A stretch of DNA of 64,000 nucleotides, taken from positions 40,053-104,052 of the forward strand of contig JAEEVW010000010.1 of the NCBI GenBank assembly GCA_016291085.1. The letters are read 5' to 3'. The notes under the pieces were generated by a model, which made no database searches, was not told the DNA's origin, and was given only the letters and a program-made list of their open reading frames with translations. Position 1 is the stretch's first letter, and each line of letters starts with the position of its first letter. Below are positions 1 through 9,746 of this stretch, in pieces. A program made the translations under genes and the position numbers. This stretch comes from Prevotella sp. GTDB taxonomy: Bacteria > Bacteroidota > Bacteroidia > Bacteroidales > Bacteroidaceae.

Positions 1-18
1 CTTTAAATAGATTGAATT

Positions 19-531
19 ATGAAAAGATTGATTTATGTTTTGTTCTTGATGGTCAGCCTTCAGTGTGCTGCTCAAGACGAGGTCGTTTTCCACAATGGTA
101 ACATTGCGAAAGGCAAGGTGAGTGAGGTGACAGAAATTAGCATTAAGTTTTGTTACGAGGGTGAGGATGCCATGAACATTATTGGCCGTGCTGCTATTGC
201 TGAGATACGTTTCGCTAGTGGACGCGTTCAGCAGATGTCACAGAAAATCTTCATCGAGTCAGAGAAAGACTGGGAGAAGGTGCGCATCGTCAACGACAAG
301 AACGAGGTGCTGGGACTGAAGTCGCTCGGACAGGTGGAAAAGCACTCTACGGGTACTTGGTCGTTCTCTACTACGGCAGGTCATTTCAGCGAGAAGACGA
401 TGAAGAAGATTCGCAAGGAGGCAGCAGCCCGTGGCGGATGTATCGTACTTCTGTTGAGTCAGCAGAGCCAGTCTGGCGGATTCTTCCAGGACGGTCACGC
501 TTCTATGACAGGCGAAATCTATACCTATTAA
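19..531 (+). CDS. secreted hypothetical protein
   Basis: ORF with N-terminal signal peptide (MKRLIYVLFLMVSLQCAAQ); no family recognised. Confidence 0.7.
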   Translation: MKRLIYVLFLMVSLQCAAQDEVVFHNGNIAKGKVSEVTEISIKFCYEGEDAMNIIGRAAIAEIRFASGRVQQMSQKIFIESEKDWEKVRIVNDKNEVLGLKSLGQVEKHSTGTWSFSTTAGHFSEKTMKKIRKEAAARGGCIVLLLSQQSQSGGFFQDGHASMTGEIYTY

Positions 532-543
532 TATAATAAGGAT

Positions 544-1026
544 ATGAAAAAGATAGCATTCATTCTGATAGCTTTGGTGGCAAGTGTCTTCCAGACAAAC
601 GCCCAGGACAAGAAGTTACTTGTTGCAGGTACCGATGTCCCTGTTGTGGCAGTAACAAGCATTAATGCCAATGAACTGAAAGAGGGTCAGATGATAGAGC
701 TGGCTACTGCTGATGATGTGAAATTAGAATCGGGCGAGATAGCTATCCCCAAAGGTTCGCAGGTGTCAGCACGTGTGCGCACCTCGCTGAAACAGCGTTT
801 TCTGGTCAACGAGAAAAAGCGTATCGTCATTGACATTAAAGAGTTGAAACTGCCTAACGGCAAGAAAGTGGCTCTCGGTAATGGCGTTGTCAATTTCACT
901 GTCAGTAAGAATATTGGCGACATGGTGGGAGCACCGCTTAAGATCGTCTCGTCAAAGAAATATCTGATTCCTACTGATTATGTAATGCACGCCAAGGTGG
1001 AAGTGTCACAGGACATCAGTAAATAA
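544..1026 (+). CDS. secreted hypothetical protein
   Basis: ORF with signal peptide MKKIAFILIALVASVFQTNAQ, co-directional with neighbours. Confidence 0.7.
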   Translation: MKKIAFILIALVASVFQTNAQDKKLLVAGTDVPVVAVTSINANELKEGQMIELATADDVKLESGEIAIPKGSQVSARVRTSLKQRFLVNEKKRIVIDIKELKLPNGKKVALGNGVVNFTVSKNIGDMVGAPLKIVSSKKYLIPTDYVMHAKVEVSQDISK

Positions 1027-1052
1027 GTATTAATCACGGGGTTTGAAACTTG

Positions 1053-1538
1053 ATGCAAAACGACCCAATCCGTCCTGTCAAGAAACCCAGTGGTTGTCTA
1101 TACCATGCTGGCTGCCTGCTTACGGTAGCCAGCATGTTGCTGATATCATTTTTCGTGTATCTGATTTTTGATTCAGAAAAGCAGCTCGACAACAAACGTG
1201 CGGAATACAAAGCCTCGCAAATGGAATACGAGGAAGCAATGCAGGCTTACGAAGCTGACTCTGTGTACATGAAAGCCCAGTATCAGCGTATTCAGGCAGA
1301 GATAGATGCCGCCCAAGCCCGCAACGACTCATTGGCGGTTGCATCCCTGCAGGACAGTCTCAAACTTTACAGCGAACCCGAGTGGGTTCCTCGTGGAGCC
1401 ATAGGTGTCAACATCGGTGCAGCCTTTTTCGTTCTTTTCGCTGTGGTGATGCTCATTCCTCTGTCCATCGGCCTCCTCCTACTACTCGTCTATCGCCACC
1501 GTAAGCGCAAGTGGCTTTCATCAGCAAATAGTTTATAA
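1053..1538 (+). CDS. membrane protein with two TM segments and a central coiled region
   Basis: ORF; ATG at 1053 preferred over the TTG at 1050; hydrophobic segments at both ends. Confidence 0.65.
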   Translation: MQNDPIRPVKKPSGCLYHAGCLLTVASMLLISFFVYLIFDSEKQLDNKRAEYKASQMEYEEAMQAYEADSVYMKAQYQRIQAEIDAAQARNDSLAVASLQDSLKLYSEPEWVPRGAIGVNIGAAFFVLFAVVMLIPLSIGLLLLLVYRHRKRKWLSSANSL

Positions 1539-1549
1539 AGTGACATATC

Positions 1550-1846
1550 ATGACGAGACAGATTGAGAGAATCAAATTGATGGAGCAGCATTTGGACCAT
1601 GCTTCACAGGCAGTGATGCAACTGTCAGCAGCACTCGACGACTTTGCTGCTGCGCAGAAGGCCATCAGCGAACTTTCTGCCTATTATGGTAGCAAGGACT
1701 GGAAACAAGACTTTGCCGACGACGAGCAAGGCCTGTTGCCAAACGACTTAAAACGCGGCGTTCTTTCCGAAGATGCCATCTGGAACCTACTGAGCGACTG
1801 CAACGAGCTGAACGCCCGTATGCAGGAACTGCTCACAGCAAAATAA
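1550..1846 (+). CDS. DUF4298-like small protein
   Basis: ORF; MTRQIERIKLMEQ...LSAYYGSKDWKQDF resembles the DUF4298 family. Confidence 0.65.
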   Translation: MTRQIERIKLMEQHLDHASQAVMQLSAALDDFAAAQKAISELSAYYGSKDWKQDFADDEQGLLPNDLKRGVLSEDAIWNLLSDCNELNARMQELLTAK

Positions 1847-1857
1847 GCATTTCAATT

Positions 1858-2307
1858 ATGAAGAGAAGATTTCTACTAGTTCTTTTTTCAGCAATTACTA
1901 TGTTTCTGTATGCTGAAAGCATTACTATAAAACAGAAAAGTGGCAACGAGACGGTTTTTGAGTTGTCTACCAATCCCGTCATTACCTTTTCTGGCGAAAA
2001 CATGGTTGTAACCAGCGAGGTTATTACTATCATGTTTCCTATTGATGATATTGACTGTTATGTTGTTGGCAATGCTGCTTCTGGGATAGAAGCGTTAACA
2101 GGTGCTCCTCAATATCGTGATGGACATATTATATTCCGAAATGTCAGCAATGGATTTTCTGCTTCGGTCTTTTCTATCGACGGCAAGAAAATAGGCCAGT
2201 ATAGCCCAAGTAGTGATGGCGTTCTTGAAATTAGTATTGAGAGTTTCCCAAAGGGAACCTATATTATCAGTACACCAAATAACAAAGTAAAAGTCATAAA
2301 CAAATAA
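1858..2307 (+). CDS. secreted protein with C-terminal T9SS-sorting-like domain
   Basis: Signal peptide; C-terminus FSIDGKKIGQYS...FPKGTYIISTPNNKVKVINK resembles Por secretion tails. Confidence 0.6.
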   Translation: MKRRFLLVLFSAITMFLYAESITIKQKSGNETVFELSTNPVITFSGENMVVTSEVITIMFPIDDIDCYVVGNAASGIEALTGAPQYRDGHIIFRNVSNGFSASVFSIDGKKIGQYSPSSDGVLEISIESFPKGTYIISTPNNKVKVINK

Positions 2308-2320
2308 CGTAAAACAAGTC

Positions 2321-2803
2321 ATGAAAAGAATTACATTATTATTTGCATTGGTTTGCTTGTACCATATAGCAGTTTTTGGACAGAAAAAGTACGAAATGGT
2401 TATAGAGAAAACGGACGGTTCAGAGATCGTTATCAAAACCGAAGATATAGCTCGTACATACTTTCGCGAAATAGAAGAAAATAATAATAACGAAGGGGAT
2501 GGGGAACACGACGCAAGATTAATCGGAACATGGTGGGACGCTGACACAAAAGAGCCCTGCGGTTTTATATTTGAAGCTAATGGCAGATATTATTATGATG
2601 AGTGGAAATTGCCACAAGAGGGTTTCACAAATATAAACAGCCAAGGAACTTGGTCAACAAATGAAAATTTTATCACAACGGTTCGTGATGATGGGAAATC
2701 AGAAACATTGCGGTATGAATTCAGTAGTGATGGCCAGACCTTGTTCTTTTATGAACAAAGTAGTGAGGGTGAATCCTGTGAATATATTCTTGTCCGGATG
2801 TGA
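2321..2803 (+). CDS. secreted lipocalin-like hypothetical protein
   Basis: Signal peptide; LIGTWWDADTKEPCGFIFEANGRYYYDEW...GTWSTNENFITT pattern. Confidence 0.55.
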   Translation: MKRITLLFALVCLYHIAVFGQKKYEMVIEKTDGSEIVIKTEDIARTYFREIEENNNNEGDGEHDARLIGTWWDADTKEPCGFIFEANGRYYYDEWKLPQEGFTNINSQGTWSTNENFITTVRDDGKSETLRYEFSSDGQTLFFYEQSSEGESCEYILVRM

Positions 2804-2815
2804 GTCACAAGCACG

Positions 2816-2858
2816 GAAAAAAGTGATCAGGGGCTTATTCCTCTGGTCACTTTTTCTT
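2816..2858 (+). terminator. rho-independent terminator
   Basis: GAAAAAAGTGATCAG - loop - CTGGTCACTTTTTC stem followed by T-rich tract. Confidence 0.75.
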
Positions 2859-3074
2859 TGGTATTTAGGGATTGTGGACCCAGACTTTGTGGGAGGCGGC
2901 GCCTTTGGCCTTGATGCCTGATTGGGAATCAGCGACGAGTTTGGAGAGTTCGCGAGAGGCGGAGCTGTAGCTGAGGCGATTGAGGTTGGCGTATTATCTC
3001 CTTTGCGTTGTTCAAATAGGGCCTTATAGGGTACAGGCCCCGTCCGAGCAAGGTGCAAGTGCCGTTGTGGGAGG

Positions 3075-3184
3075 GACAGAGAAGCCTTCTCGCAACCGTT
3101 TGCGTTAGCCCAAACAACCGTGCGCGTTAGCCCAAACAACCGTGCGCGTTAGCCCAAACGACCGTTCGCGTATACGCAAAAGCT
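3075..3184. repeat. intergenic 22-bp-period array (about 5 units)
   Basis: Units at 3075, 3097, 3119, 3141, 3163; e.g. CGTGCGCGTTAGCCCAAACAAC; first unit contains GAGAAGCCTTCTC. Confidence 0.85.
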
Positions 3185-3323
3185 AAAATCAAGTTTTTGT
3201 AAGGGGCACTGTTAGGGCGGGGTTGGGGCACCCTTTTTGGCAAACATAGCTCCCAAAAGCACCCTTTGTACAAAGGGGTTTCCCGCAATTGGGGCACATG
3301 GGGCATAGTTTTTTTGTTTTTTA

Positions 3324-3355
3324 TTTGTAGGATTCGCTGTTATGTTGTACCTTTG
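3324..3355 (+). promoter_or_regulatory. Bacteroidetes-type promoter for the downstream symporter
   Basis: TTTG (3324-3327) - 20 nt - TACCTTTG (3348-3355). Confidence 0.65.
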
Positions 3356-3388
3356 TGGCGAAAAGTGTTATCGGAGAAGGAATAAGGA

Positions 3389-4321
3389 ATGAAGAAACTC
3401 TGTCATTATATATCAGAATATATGGGCGTGCTGGTGCTGGCGGCTGCTTTGCTGGCATTGGTGTTCCCTGGGGTGCTGCAACAGGTGCGCCCGACGGTCA
3501 TCAATTATATGCTGGGCGTGGTGATGTTTGGAATGGGACTGACGCTGAACCTGCAAGATTTCAAGATTGTGTTCAGTCGCCCCAAAGATGTCATTATCGG
3601 TTGTCTGGCGCAGTTTACCGTCATGCCTTTGTTGGCGTGGGGACGGGCGCGACTCTTTTCGCTTGACGAGGCATTGGCGCTGGGTGTCGTGCTTGTTGGC
3701 TGTTGTCCTGGGGGTACGGCGTCGAACGTGATTACCTATCTGGCTAAAGGCGACTTAGCACTCTCCGTGGGAATGACAGGCGTTTCCACCTTGCTGGCCC
3801 CGTTGCTGACCCCTTTGTTGACGTGGGCTTTGGCTGGGAAAAGTGTCAATGTCGACGTGGTAGGTATGTTGTTGAGCATTCTCTGGGTGGTCATACTGCC
3901 TATTGTCGTCGGACTGATCATGAAAGGACTCTGGCCCAAGTTAACTGAGCGGGCAACGGACTATCTGCCTGCCTTCTCCTCAATAGCCATTGCACTGATA
4001 GTGGCCATCATCATTGCTGCCAACGCCAGCAAGCTGTTGGCAGGCGGACTGATTATCGTCCTTGTAGTGATGCTCCACAACATCTGTGGACTCACTCTTG
4101 GCTATCTGATAGGTCGTCTGCTGGGTTTGTCCGAATCCAAGAAACGAGCCATATCCATCGAGGTGGGTATGCAAAATTCAGGGTTGGCCAGCAGTCTGGC
4201 AACCCTGCACTTTGCGGCCTATCCGTTGGCCACTATTCCTGGCGCCATTTTCAGCGTATGGCATAACATCAGCGGAGCCATCGTGGCCCGCCTGTATACG
4301 CGAAACGGTGCCAACGACTAA
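3389..4321 (+). CDS. bile acid:sodium symporter (BASS) family transporter
   Basis: 310 aa polytopic; VLVGCCPGGTASNVITYLAKGDLALSVGMT is the BASS signature. Confidence 0.9.
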   Translation: MKKLCHYISEYMGVLVLAAALLALVFPGVLQQVRPTVINYMLGVVMFGMGLTLNLQDFKIVFSRPKDVIIGCLAQFTVMPLLAWGRARLFSLDEALALGVVLVGCCPGGTASNVITYLAKGDLALSVGMTGVSTLLAPLLTPLLTWALAGKSVNVDVVGMLLSILWVVILPIVVGLIMKGLWPKLTERATDYLPAFSSIAIALIVAIIIAANASKLLAGGLIIVLVVMLHNICGLTLGYLIGRLLGLSESKKRAISIEVGMQNSGLASSLATLHFAAYPLATIPGAIFSVWHNISGAIVARLYTRNGAND

Positions 4322-5877
4322 CGTTGTTGTTCCTTCTTTTCTTCCAGATAGCCCCAGATGGTCAGTTCCTTGTCAGCCAGCGGAGTCTTAAACAGGAAAC
4401 TGGCCGCATAGCCAACGACGAGGACGATGAGGTGGCTGTAGACACCTAACATATATTTATGGTGGGTGAAGTTCCAATCGCCCAGGTCGAGCAGCGTCTG
4501 CTTCACGCCGTCGCCATCAATGTCGACTTTTGTGGATGTCAGCACAGCGTAGGCCGTATAGATGACAGCAGCCGCAATGCCAATGTAGAGGCCCTGTTTG
4601 TTGGCCCTGCGACTGAACAGTCCCAACACGAAGATGCCCACAATACCTGCTGAGAAGATGGCATAGAGCGAGAATAAAGCTCCCAAGATGCCTTCACCTC
4701 CCCAGAAGATGTAGAGACAGGCTACCCCAATGGCGCCAACACCCGAGGCAACGACCATCCACTTACCAAAACGCAGCTGTTGCTGGTCGGTAGCATCTTT
4801 CTTGAAGCGCTTGTAATAGTCTTGCACAGCGATAGCTGACAGACAGTTCAGGTCAGAATCCAACGACGAGATGGCCGCTGCTGCAAGGGCAGCAATGATG
4901 AGGCCACGAATACCAACAGGCAGTTCATGGGCAATGAAATAAGGAAATACCTCGTCCGCCTTGATGCCCTCAGGCAATAGGGGTGCCCCTTGTGCATGAT
5001 AGTAGGCAAAGAGCGCCGTACCGATGAACATAAACAGCGCCCAGATGGGAACACTCATCAGCACACCGATATAGGCAGCTTTCTTGGCCTCCTTGTCGTT
5101 TTTGGCAGCCAGATAACGCTGTACGATGGTCTGATCGGTGCCATATTTCTGCAAAGCATAGAAGATACCGTTGAGCACCATCACGAGGAACGTCAGTTGC
5201 GTGAGGTCCCAGTCGTAGGGGCCAAAGCTGATTTTGTTGTACTCAGAGGCAATGCGGAAAGTCTCTGCTGGTCCGCCATCAATGCCGAACAAGAGGATGC
5301 CGATACAGATGACGCCACCTCCGATGAGCAGGAATCCCTGTGCCACATCCATCCACACAATAGCTTCCATACCGCCAAACAGCGTCAGGATGATAATGGT
5401 AATACCCAGAATGAGTACTATACTATATATATTAATGTTAAGAAACGTCGCCAGTGCCATCGATACCAAGAAGAATACGGTTCCTGCCTTCGAGAAATGC
5501 CCCAGCGTGAAGGCAAACGACGAATAGAGGCGGGCAAAGAGTCCGAAGCGACGTTCGAAGTATTCGTAGGTTGACAGGCGGATGACCTTGCGGAACAGCG
5601 GTACGATGATGCCAATGAGTGCCAGTAGCACGATGGGCACCATCAGTCCCTGCACCAAAAGAATCCAATTGTCAGCATACGCAGCACCAGGATAGGCGAG
5701 GAATGTGACACTTGAAATCAGCGTGGCAAAGATGGATATACCCACAGCCCAGGCAGGAATCTTTCCTCCGCCAGCAAAGTATTGCGACGTGTCCTTTTGC
5801 TTGTGTGCAAAATATACACCTGTGCCTATTGCAGCCAGAATGGACAGCAGTACAATGACGTAATCTATGATATGCAT
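4318..5877 (-). CDS. sodium:solute symporter (SSS) family protein
   Basis: 519 aa polytopic SSS fold; ISIFATLISSVTFLAYPGAAYADNW. Confidence 0.9.
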   Translation of the reverse strand: MHIIDYVIVLLSILAAIGTGVYFAHKQKDTSQYFAGGGKIPAWAVGISIFATLISSVTFLAYPGAAYADNWILLVQGLMVPIVLLALIGIIVPLFRKVIRLSTYEYFERRFGLFARLYSSFAFTLGHFSKAGTVFFLVSMALATFLNINIYSIVLILGITIIILTLFGGMEAIVWMDVAQGFLLIGGGVICIGILLFGIDGGPAETFRIASEYNKISFGPYDWDLTQLTFLVMVLNGIFYALQKYGTDQTIVQRYLAAKNDKEAKKAAYIGVLMSVPIWALFMFIGTALFAYYHAQGAPLLPEGIKADEVFPYFIAHELPVGIRGLIIAALAAAAISSLDSDLNCLSAIAVQDYYKRFKKDATDQQQLRFGKWMVVASGVGAIGVACLYIFWGGEGILGALFSLYAIFSAGIVGIFVLGLFSRRANKQGLYIGIAAAVIYTAYAVLTSTKVDIDGDGVKQTLLDLGDWNFTHHKYMLGVYSHLIVLVVGYAASFLFKTPLADKELTIWGYLEEKKEQQR

Positions 5878-5907
5878 TTCGATATTTCGTTATTTCGATA
5901 TTACGAA
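5876..5907. repeat. tandem octamer (ATTTCGAT)x4
   Basis: ATTTCGAT ATTTCGTT ATTTCGAT ATTACGAA, abutting the SSS start codon. Confidence 0.7.
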
Positions 5908-5918
5908 CGGACTAAGCC

Positions 5919-6812
5919 TTAAATGGCCTGCGCTTTCAGGGTAATGGCTCGTTCTTCGAACATGGACAGACGCGTCAGCGGCATCAACATCCAAGGCTCG
6001 CAGAGCCCCTTGGTCTGCATCATCACCTTCAGGGCAGTAAGCGACTGTCCGAGGGTGCGGTCCTTTTGGTAGATCTTGGCAATCTCGTTTGTCTCATCTT
6101 GCAAACGGTTGGCTGTTTCCATATCGCCTGCAACGGCAGCCTCGAAGAGTTGTTGGAACATCTCAGGCACGAAGTTGCCCGTTGAAGGTACGATACCGTT
6201 ACCACCCAATTCCAACGAGTGGGCACTCTGGGCGGCCCATCCGCAGAAGTAGGCAAAGTCGTCGCGACCCTTGGCAATCTCGATACATTGTGCCATACGC
6301 TCCAAGTCGCGCTCCGAGTCCTTCAAACCCACGATGTTTGGATGGTCGGCCAATCTCTTAATCACATCTACAGGAATCGACATGTGAGTCGTCGCCAAAA
6401 TGTTATACAGCATCAGCGGACCCGTGATGCAGTCTGCCAACGTTTTATAATAATCGTACATCTGCTCTGGAGTCAGTGCATAGTAGGTGGGCAGGGTGGC
6501 TACAATGACGTCGGCGCCCAAAGCTGTATAGACCTCTGCTTGGCGCACTTGCTCGGCAAAACAGTTGCCCGTCAGGCCTGCATAGATTGTGATTCGCCCG
6601 TCGGCAGCCTTTACGGCAGTCTCCACAAAGAGTTGTCCGTCAGCCTGACTGACGCTGTTGCCTTCACCCGTGGTGCCCATCAGTAAAGGAGACACTCCTG
6701 AATGAGCAAAAAAGTCAATAATCCGTTTGACAGCCCCCAAGTCCAACTGTCCGTCTTGAGTGACAGGGGTCACCATTGGGACCACCACGCCACGATACTT
6801 GCTATTGTTCAT
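5919..6812 (-). CDS. dihydrodipicolinate synthase / N-acetylneuraminate lyase family aldolase
   Basis: VVVPMVTPV...GTTGEGNS...YAGLTGN...YYALTPEQMYDYYK...LYNI; ATG at 6812 preferred. Confidence 0.85.
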   Translation of the reverse strand: MNNSKYRGVVVPMVTPVTQDGQLDLGAVKRIIDFFAHSGVSPLLMGTTGEGNSVSQADGQLFVETAVKAADGRITIYAGLTGNCFAEQVRQAEVYTALGADVIVATLPTYYALTPEQMYDYYKTLADCITGPLMLYNILATTHMSIPVDVIKRLADHPNIVGLKDSERDLERMAQCIEIAKGRDDFAYFCGWAAQSAHSLELGGNGIVPSTGNFVPEMFQQLFEAAVAGDMETANRLQDETNEIAKIYQKDRTLGQSLTALKVMMQTKGLCEPWMLMPLTRLSMFEERAITLKAQAI

Positions 6813-6960
6813 ATGCACTTTAATAATTTGTTGTTATCTGCTTATATATTAAAGACGTACGAGCGTGTGATTAGTAATCACTCTCTATGAATCTTCTTCT
6901 GTTAACGTTTTTTTGCAAATTATTTTAGAGGAAAAGTGTATCTAATTCGGGTAATATTTG

Positions 6961-6968
6961 TACCTTTG
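6961..6968 (+). promoter_or_regulatory. -7 box TACCTTTG upstream of nrdD
   Basis: Exact TAnnTTTG match about 128 nt before the nrdD ATG. Confidence 0.6.
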
Positions 6969-7095
6969 CAAGCGATTAGCGTTTACCGAAACGGGAAACT
7001 TTTTGAAAATTGAAAAACAAAAAGTTGTCCAAAACGGAACACTTTAAGGGAGGACAACCCTAAGTCAGTAACTAAATAAAAAGAGATATAATCAA

Positions 7096-9198
7096 ATGAT
7101 GGAGATTAAAAACTTTACTATTACGAAGCGTGATGGAACGAAAGATCGCTTCTCTTTAGACAAGATTATGAATGCCATTGTGAAGGCATTCGAGAGTGTT
7201 GATGAACCTGCTGACCTTGGAACAGTTTCGAAGATTCTGAGCCATCTGGACATGCACGACGACATTAAGGTGGAGGATATTCAGAACCAGGTAGAGGAGG
7301 CTCTGATGCGCGAAGGCTTCTACAAGGTGGCCAAGTCGTTTATCCTTTATCGTCAAGAACACTCAGAGGATCGTGACACTTTGGAGAAAATGATGTTCCT
7401 GTCAGAGTACACCGAATCGGTGAACGCTGCAACGGGTTCGAAGTATGATGCCAATGCCAACGTGGAGCACAAGAATATTGCCACGCTGATTGGCGAGTTA
7501 CCCAAGTCGAACTTCATTCGTTTGAACCGTCGTCTGCTGGTTGACCGTATCAAGAAGATGTACGGCAAAGACCTCGCCAGCGAGTATATCGACAAACTGA
7601 CCCATCATTTTATATATAAGAACGACGAGACATCGTTGGCCAACTATTGTGCGTCTATTACCATGTACCCCTGGCTCATTGGTGGTACGACCGCCATTGG
7701 TGGCAACTCTACTGCTCCCACGAACCTGAAGTCGTTTGCTGGCGGTTTTGTTAATATGGTCTTTATGGTCAGCTCGATGTTGAGCGGTGCCTGTGCTACG
7801 CCTGAGTTCCTGATGTACATGAACTATTTCATCGGCAACGAATATGGCAAAGACTATTGGAAGCGTCCTGACGACCAGGCAGACCTCTCGTTGAAAAAGC
7901 GTACCATCGACAAGGTCATTACTGACTATTTCGAACAGATTGTCTATACCCTGAATCAGCCCACAGGTGCCCGTAACTATCAGGCTGTATTCTGGAATGT
8001 GGCTTACTACGACAAGTACTATTTCCAGAGCATCTTCGGTGAGTTCTACTTCCCCGATGGTTCTCAGCCTGATTGGGACGGCCTTTCTTGGTTGCAGAAG
8101 CGCTTCATGAAGTGGTTCAACCAGGAGCGTACCAAGACCCTCTTGACTTTCCCTGTTGAGACAATGGCGCTGCTCGTCGACGAGAACGGTGAGTGCAAGG
8201 ACAAGGAATGGGGCGACTTTACCGCTGAGATGTATGCTGAGGGCCACTCGTTCTTCACCTACATGAGCGACAACGCCGACTCACTGTCGTCTTGCTGCCG
8301 TCTGCGCAACGAGATTACCGACAACGGTTTCAGCTATACGCTGGGTGCTGGTGGCGTGTCGACAGGTTCGAAGTCTGTGCTCACCATCAATCTGAACCGT
8401 TGTATCCAGTATGCTGTGAACCACAAGATGGATTACCTGCAGTATCTGGAGGGTATCATCGATCTTTGCCACAAGGTACAGATGGCCTACAACGAGAATC
8501 TGAAGGAACTGCAGGCTCATGGCATGCTGCCGTTGTTCGATGCTGGCTATATCAACATCAATCGCCAGTATCTGACCATCGGTATCAACGGACTTGTGGA
8601 AGCCGCAGAATTCATGGGTCTGAAGATTACGCCCAACGATGACTATAAGAAGTTCGTTCAGGGTATCCTTGGACTCATCGAGAAGTACAACAAGCAGTAC
8701 CGTTCGAAGGAAGTGATGTTCAACTGTGAGATGATTCCTGCTGAGAACGTTGGTGTGAAGCATGCCAAGTGGGATCGTGAGGACGGCTACTTCGTACCAC
8801 GCGACTGCTACAACAGCTATTTCTATGTGGTTGAGGACGATTCGCTCAGCGTCATCGACAAGTTCAAACTGCATGGTGCTCCTTATATCGAGCATCTCAC
8901 GGGTGGTTCTGCTCTGCACATGAACTTGGACGAGCACCTGTCTAAGCAGCAGTATCTGCATCTGCTGAAGGTGGCTGCCCAGGAGGGTTGTAACTACTTC
9001 ACGTTCAATATCCCCAACACCGTTTGCAACGACTGTGGTCACATCGACAAACGCTATCTGAAGGAGTGTCCGCACTGCCACTCGAAGAATGTGGACTACA
9101 TGACCCGTATCATTGGCTATCTGAAACGCGTCTCGAACTTCTCACAGCCCCGTCAGGAAGAGGCAGCACGCCGTTTCTATGCACATGCGGAGGCTTAA
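7096..9198 (+). CDS. nrdD: anaerobic ribonucleoside-triphosphate reductase
   Basis: 700 aa; ATP cone N-terminus, SSCCRLRNE, C-terminal CNDCGHIDKRYLKECPHC and glycyl-radical region RIIGYLKR. Confidence 0.97.
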   Translation: MMEIKNFTITKRDGTKDRFSLDKIMNAIVKAFESVDEPADLGTVSKILSHLDMHDDIKVEDIQNQVEEALMREGFYKVAKSFILYRQEHSEDRDTLEKMMFLSEYTESVNAATGSKYDANANVEHKNIATLIGELPKSNFIRLNRRLLVDRIKKMYGKDLASEYIDKLTHHFIYKNDETSLANYCASITMYPWLIGGTTAIGGNSTAPTNLKSFAGGFVNMVFMVSSMLSGACATPEFLMYMNYFIGNEYGKDYWKRPDDQADLSLKKRTIDKVITDYFEQIVYTLNQPTGARNYQAVFWNVAYYDKYYFQSIFGEFYFPDGSQPDWDGLSWLQKRFMKWFNQERTKTLLTFPVETMALLVDENGECKDKEWGDFTAEMYAEGHSFFTYMSDNADSLSSCCRLRNEITDNGFSYTLGAGGVSTGSKSVLTINLNRCIQYAVNHKMDYLQYLEGIIDLCHKVQMAYNENLKELQAHGMLPLFDAGYININRQYLTIGINGLVEAAEFMGLKITPNDDYKKFVQGILGLIEKYNKQYRSKEVMFNCEMIPAENVGVKHAKWDREDGYFVPRDCYNSYFYVVEDDSLSVIDKFKLHGAPYIEHLTGGSALHMNLDEHLSKQQYLHLLKVAAQEGCNYFTFNIPNTVCNDCGHIDKRYLKECPHCHSKNVDYMTRIIGYLKRVSNFSQPRQEEAARRFYAHAEA

Positions 9199-9201
9199 AT
9201 C

Positions 9202-9684
9202 ATGTTGAAATACGTTAATACTGGAGTTGTTTTTCAGGAGATACCCGACGAAGTGACACTGGCAATTAATATCTCTAATTGCCCGTGCCACTGTCCGGGG
9301 TGTCACAGCCATTACCTGTGGGAGGATGTTGGCTTGCCATTGACAACGGATGCCATTGATGATTTCGTGTCGCAATACGGCACAGACATCACCTGCATCT
9401 CTTTTATGGGTGGTGATGCCGATCCTCGTGCTGTCAACCAGTTGGCACAGTATATTCACGAGTATCATCCTCAGTTTCATGTGGCGTGGTATAGTGGACG
9501 TATACGTATTCCGTCGGTTGTCAACAAGCAAGACTTTGACTATATCAAGGTGGGTCCCTACATCAGACACCTTGGTCCGTTGAAGTCAGCCACCACCAAC
9601 CAACGTCTCTATCGTCGTAACATCGATGGGGAATTTGAAGATATCACCTATCGGTTCTGGCGACAACAGGACATTGCTGTGTAA
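9202..9684 (+). CDS. nrdG: anaerobic ribonucleotide reductase activating protein
   Basis: Radical-SAM CxxxCxxC (CPCHCPGCHSHYLW), directly after nrdD. Confidence 0.95.
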   Translation: MLKYVNTGVVFQEIPDEVTLAINISNCPCHCPGCHSHYLWEDVGLPLTTDAIDDFVSQYGTDITCISFMGGDADPRAVNQLAQYIHEYHPQFHVAWYSGRIRIPSVVNKQDFDYIKVGPYIRHLGPLKSATTNQRLYRRNIDGEFEDITYRFWRQQDIAV

Positions 9685-9687
9685 GAT

Positions 9688-9726
9688 AAGACTGATGACA
9701 AAACCCTACGTCATCAGTCTTTTTTA
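9688..9726 (+). terminator. rho-independent terminator after nrdG
   Basis: AAGACTGATGAC aaaaccctac GTCATCAGTCTTTTTT. Confidence 0.9.
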
Positions 9727-9746
9727 TATATAAAAGGTATAGCGAG

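Noticed and set aside
3355-3666. 103-aa plus-strand ORF overlapping the BASS transporter
   Set aside because: Out-of-frame overlap with a strongly supported transporter ORF.
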